Below are positions 7,082 through 8,992 of a stretch of 8,992 nucleotides of DNA, piece after piece. Within the stretch, counting starts at the first letter, position 1, and every line of letters begins with the position of its first letter. The notes beneath the pieces are model-generated. The model did no database searches. It was given only the letters and a program-made list of their open reading frames with translations, and was not told the DNA's origin. The position numbers were made by a program, and so were the translations under genes. This DNA comes from JANWHF01 sp036276235 (GTDB taxonomy: Bacteria > Planctomycetota > Phycisphaerae > Tepidisphaerales > Tepidisphaeraceae), in the NCBI GenBank assembly GCA_036276235.1, contig DATBDZ010000483.1, forward strand, positions 1 to 8,992, given 5' to 3'.

Positions 7082-7090
7082 CTCTTCCTC
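7082..7090 (-). promoter_or_regulatory. Ribosome binding site for the M13 peptidase (start at 7081)
   Basis: The minus strand reads GAGGAAGAG directly before ATG. The AGGA core is 4 nt from the start codon, slightly close but the best Shine-Dalgarno match near any candidate start of this gene. It supports 7081 over 6964. Confidence 0.45.
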
Positions 7091-7103
7091 GCCATCAATC
7101 CGC

Positions 7104-8234
7104 TCACTTCGAAACCGCCTCTTTGCGAATCCCGCTTCCCAATCCAAACTGATCGCCCGCACGAATCGGCTTCCCATCCACAAAATCGATCTCGAGCAAC
7201 TTTTCGCTCTGCACCATGCCGCCCTTTTCGTCAGTTAATTCGCCGACAATCTTATGCGTCTTCACGTCGATTATGTCGCCGGTGGAGGGGTAGGCGTATT
7301 TTCCGTCGATGCTGAAGGTGATCCAGCCGGGCTGATCGCGCACGGGGATGCTGAGCGTCTGCTTGGGTGGCATGCTCGACATATCAAACACATGCATGCG
7401 ACTGTTGAACGCGTCGCAGAGCCATATCTCCTTTTCATCGGGCGTGAGGCCGATGCCGTGGCTTGGGCAGCCGTGCCGCTTGGTGGGGCCCTTTTGGAAT
7501 CCTTCCACGACAACTTTGCTGAGCACCTTGCCGCTCTTGAGATCGCCGATCTCGAAGCCGAGCAATTCATTGACATTGACGAAGACAAGTGTTTGATTGC
7601 CGTTGATCGTGAACGGGCGAATCGGTGCGCTGAAGGGCCCGACAGTCCGGTCGGCGTTGCGCTTGCTGGTGTCGGAGATCGTCAGGTCCGGCGAATGCAA
7701 ACCGGCGAGATACGCTTCCTTTCCATTGGGCCCGTAGATCGTGTTGTGCGATCCCGATCGCGTGACGATCTTCGCGAGAATGTCGCCGGTGAGCGCATCG
7801 ATCACATGCCAGTGCGGGCCTTCGAGCGACGGAAGGTAAATCGTCTTACCGTCCGGCGAGATCTCCATTCGATCGCAGCCGCCGTCGTAGGATTTTTCCC
7901 AGAGCTGCTTTTCGGTGAGCAGGTCGATACATTCAAGCTTGGTCAGCGTGCTGACATATAGCTTGCCGGTGGATGCCGAGGCGCACACGCCTTTCACGTT
8001 CATCGGCTTGCCCTTGGGGTCCAGCCCCGCCGTCGGAATACGGCGGAGCAATTTGTGCCCCTGATCGATGTCGAAGACGACCACGCCGTGGCCGCCGTAC
8101 TCCTGATAATCGCGGATTCCCGGCTCGGCGACATACAGAAGATGATGCTCGCCGGTAAGCTCGGCGCTCTGCGCCGGCGTTCCCGCCAGCAAACCCAGGC
8201 AGATCAATCCCGTTCCCAACACCCATCGAATCAT
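7104..8234 (-). CDS. Exported beta-propeller protein (YVTN/YncE-like)
   Basis: Predicted exported 376-aa beta-propeller of unknown specific function. An N-terminal signal peptide is clear: basic MIR, hydrophobic WVLGTGLICLGLLAG, then AQSA with likely cleavage after Ala24. The mature part has repeated blade signatures of the YVTN type: LLYVAEPG.....GGHGVVVFDID (32-57), KLYVSTLTKLECIDLLTEK (91-109), EISPDGKTIYLPS (124-136) with HVIDALTGD, GPNGKEAYLAGL (168-179), NGNQTLVFVNV (211-221), LTPDEKEIWLCDAFNSRMHVFD (263-284), FSIDGKYAYPSTGDIIDV (307-324). These fit about seven blades. GSHN (161-164) and CPSHGIG (256-262) are histidine motifs that could be ligand contacts, but no cofactor site is identifiable. 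Propellers of this kind are often binding scaffolds rather than enzymes. It is the first gene of a likely two-gene operon with the M13 peptidase 22 bp downstream. No strong Shine-Dalgarno precedes ATG 8234. Confidence 0.85.
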   Translation of the reverse strand: MIRWVLGTGLICLGLLAGTPAQSAELTGEHHLLYVAEPGIRDYQEYGGHGVVVFDIDQGHKLLRRIPTAGLDPKGKPMNVKGVCASASTGKLYVSTLTKLECIDLLTEKQLWEKSYDGGCDRMEISPDGKTIYLPSLEGPHWHVIDALTGDILAKIVTRSGSHNTIYGPNGKEAYLAGLHSPDLTISDTSKRNADRTVGPFSAPIRPFTINGNQTLVFVNVNELLGFEIGDLKSGKVLSKVVVEGFQKGPTKRHGCPSHGIGLTPDEKEIWLCDAFNSRMHVFDMSSMPPKQTLSIPVRDQPGWITFSIDGKYAYPSTGDIIDVKTHKIVGELTDEKGGMVQSEKLLEIDFVDGKPIRAGDQFGLGSGIRKEAVSK

Positions 8235-8253
8235 GGTGCACCGCCGTTGTAAG

Positions 8254-8267
8254 TTGATCTAGATCAA
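8254..8267. promoter_or_regulatory. Perfect FNR-type palindrome (TTGATCTAGATCAA)
   Basis: This perfect 14-bp palindrome matches the FNR/Anr/Dnr family consensus TTGAT-N4-ATCAA at all ten fixed positions. It lies 19 bp upstream of the propeller start codon and 130 bp upstream of the inositol oxygenase start, in an A+T-rich divergent spacer. CRP/FNR-family regulators respond to oxygen, NO or redox state. If the minus-strand promoter proposed at 8271-8300 is right, the site covers the transcription start, a repressing position. Relative to the plus-strand promoter proposed at 8321-8349 it would be centred about 95 bp upstream. No regulator gene is in the window, so the identity of the binding protein is inferred only from the consensus. 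Confidence 0.5.
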
Positions 8268-8270
8268 TAG

Positions 8271-8300
8271 TTTAGATGATACCAGCCTACTGCCCGTCAA
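8271..8300 (-). promoter_or_regulatory. Candidate promoter for the propeller-peptidase operon
   Basis: On the minus strand, TTGACG (8300-8295) and TCTAAA (8276-8271) are separated by 18 bp. This is a moderate sigma-70-like match (5/6 and 4/6). The predicted start of transcription falls within the FNR-type palindrome. Based on hexamer matching only. Confidence 0.25.
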
Positions 8301-8323
8301 CTCAATTATTAAGATTTGAGTTG
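8298..8323. promoter_or_regulatory. Inverted repeat in the divergent spacer
   Basis: Perfect 8-bp arms CAACTCAA (8298-8305) and TTGAGTTG (8316-8323) with a 10-bp A+T-rich spacer. It overlaps the proposed -35 hexamers of both divergent promoters, so it could be an operator; a chance hairpin is also possible. Confidence 0.3.
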
Positions 8324-8349
8324 GCGATTAGCCGTAAGCTAACTATCAT
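8321..8349 (+). promoter_or_regulatory. Candidate promoter for the myo-inositol oxygenase gene
   Basis: TTGGCG (8321-8326) and TATCAT (8344-8349) with a 17-bp spacer resemble a sigma-70 promoter (4/6 and 5/6). The transcript would start about 8356 and give a leader of about 40 nt before ATG 8398. Based on hexamer matching only. Confidence 0.3.
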
Positions 8350-8397
8350 ACCGCCTCGTTCAGCCAAGTCGGTGGTCTTTCCGGGAGAACCTCGCAC

Positions 8398-8992
8398 ATG
8401 TCAGAGACGACTTCGCACGCCAATGCCCAGCCGTTGGAAGACCTGGACCACTGGGAAGAGTTCCTAAAGACTCGATACCCGGAGCCCGAGGCGGCGTTGG
8501 CCACCGCCGATGTCGCGCCATCTACCGCCGGCTTCAAGCCCAAGCGCGAGAAGACCAAATTCCGCGACTATCGCGCCGAAGCGCGGCCGAGCGTCAAGGA
8601 ATTCTACCACCTCAATCACACGCATCAGACGCTCGATTTCGTTTTGGAAAAGAAGCGGCAATTTATTCGCCGCGATCGCCGCAAGATGAGCGTCTGGGAG
8701 GCGATGGAATATCTGAACACGCTGGTTGATGACAGCGATCCGGATACGGATCTGACTCAGATCGAGCACCTCCTGCAAACCGCCGAGGCGATTCGCCAGG
8801 ATGGCCATCCGCGCTGGATGGTCCTCACGGGCCTCATTCACGATCTGGGCAAAATCCTGTGCCTGTGGGGCGAGCCGCAATGGGCCGTTGTTGGCGATAC
8901 GTTCCCGGTCGGTTGCGCCTATTCCGACAAGATCGTTTTCCATCAATTTTTTGCCGACAATCCGGACAGCCAAAATTCAAAATACCAGACGC
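8398..8992 (+). CDS. miox: Myo-inositol oxygenase (MIOX), partial, runs off right edge
   Basis: Di-iron oxygenase that converts myo-inositol plus O2 to D-glucuronate, the first step of the glucuronate route of inositol catabolism; cytoplasmic. The first 198 residues are present and read without a stop to the edge. From FRDYRA onward the protein follows the animal/plant MIOX fold: HTHQTLDFV, KMSVWEAMEYLNTLVDDSDPD, the first iron ligand His124 in EHLLQTAEAIR, then the His148-Asp149 pair in GLIHDLGKILCLWGEPQWAVVGDTFPVGC. These correspond to mouse His98, His123 and Asp124. The remaining ligands (mouse His194, His220, Asp253) would lie past the window. The first 55 or so residues are a poorly conserved N-terminal extension. 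Start ATG 8398 has GGGAG 10 bp upstream, a somewhat long spacing. Divergent from the propeller gene. A minus-strand frame overlapping this gene is a shadow. Confidence 0.93.
   Translation, partial: MSETTSHANAQPLEDLDHWEEFLKTRYPEPEAALATADVAPSTAGFKPKREKTKFRDYRAEARPSVKEFYHLNHTHQTLDFVLEKKRQFIRRDRRKMSVWEAMEYLNTLVDDSDPDTDLTQIEHLLQTAEAIRQDGHPRWMVLTGLIHDLGKILCLWGEPQWAVVGDTFPVGCAYSDKIVFHQFFADNPDSQNSKYQT

Noticed and set aside
7254..7961. 235-codon plus-strand open frame opposite the propeller gene
   Set aside because: Shadow of the beta-propeller coding region, whose blade motifs are clear on the other strand.
8464..8973. 169-codon minus-strand open frame at the right edge
   Set aside because: It is antisense to the myo-inositol oxygenase gene, whose active-site motifs are unmistakable on the plus strand.

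Overview
The window (8,992 bp, fairly G+C-rich) looks like chromosomal DNA from a free-living bacterium, most likely a member of the Planctomycetota. This rests on content rather than a marker gene: TPR proteins fused to SPINDLY/OGT-type glycosyltransferase domains, a secreted M13 peptidase, a secreted beta-propeller, a bacterial myo-inositol oxygenase, and several inverted-repeat elements of types I associate with planctomycete genomes. No rRNA, tRNA, phage, transposase or CRISPR sequence was seen. The taxonomic call is an inference.

Layout from the right edge leftward. A partial plus-strand gene (8398 to the edge) encodes the N-terminal two thirds of a di-iron myo-inositol oxygenase. It is divergent from a minus-strand gene for an exported beta-propeller protein (8234-7104). 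The 163-bp A+T-rich spacer between them carries a perfect FNR-type palindrome, a short hairpin and promoter-like hexamers on both strands. A minus-strand M13 (neprilysin-like) zinc endopeptidase follows the propeller gene after only 22 bp, probably in one operon. Its 5' end is altered by a 92-bp inverted-repeat element that lies inside the reading frame. A 253-bp gap then holds two more hairpin repeats.

Beyond the gap lie two tandem paralogous minus-strand genes (4647-2566 and 2591-123), each an N-terminal TPR array joined to a GT41 (O-GlcNAc-transferase/SPINDLY-like) domain. They overlap by 26 bp. The second gene carries a roughly 300-bp in-frame insertion between the TPR array and the catalytic domain. 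The insertion consists of two inverted copies of a G+C-rich palindromic repeat, one of which has itself been split by a 119-bp MITE-like element flanked by a 4-bp direct repeat. This nested but frame-preserving insertion is the most unusual structure in the window.

How the genes work together: the propeller and peptidase are both predicted to be exported and probably co-transcribed. The two TPR-GT41 proteins are predicted cytoplasmic glycosyltransferases that presumably modify proteins recruited by their TPRs, and a duplicated pair may recognise different targets. Myo-inositol oxygenase opens inositol catabolism to glucuronate. Nothing in the sequence links these three modules into one pathway.
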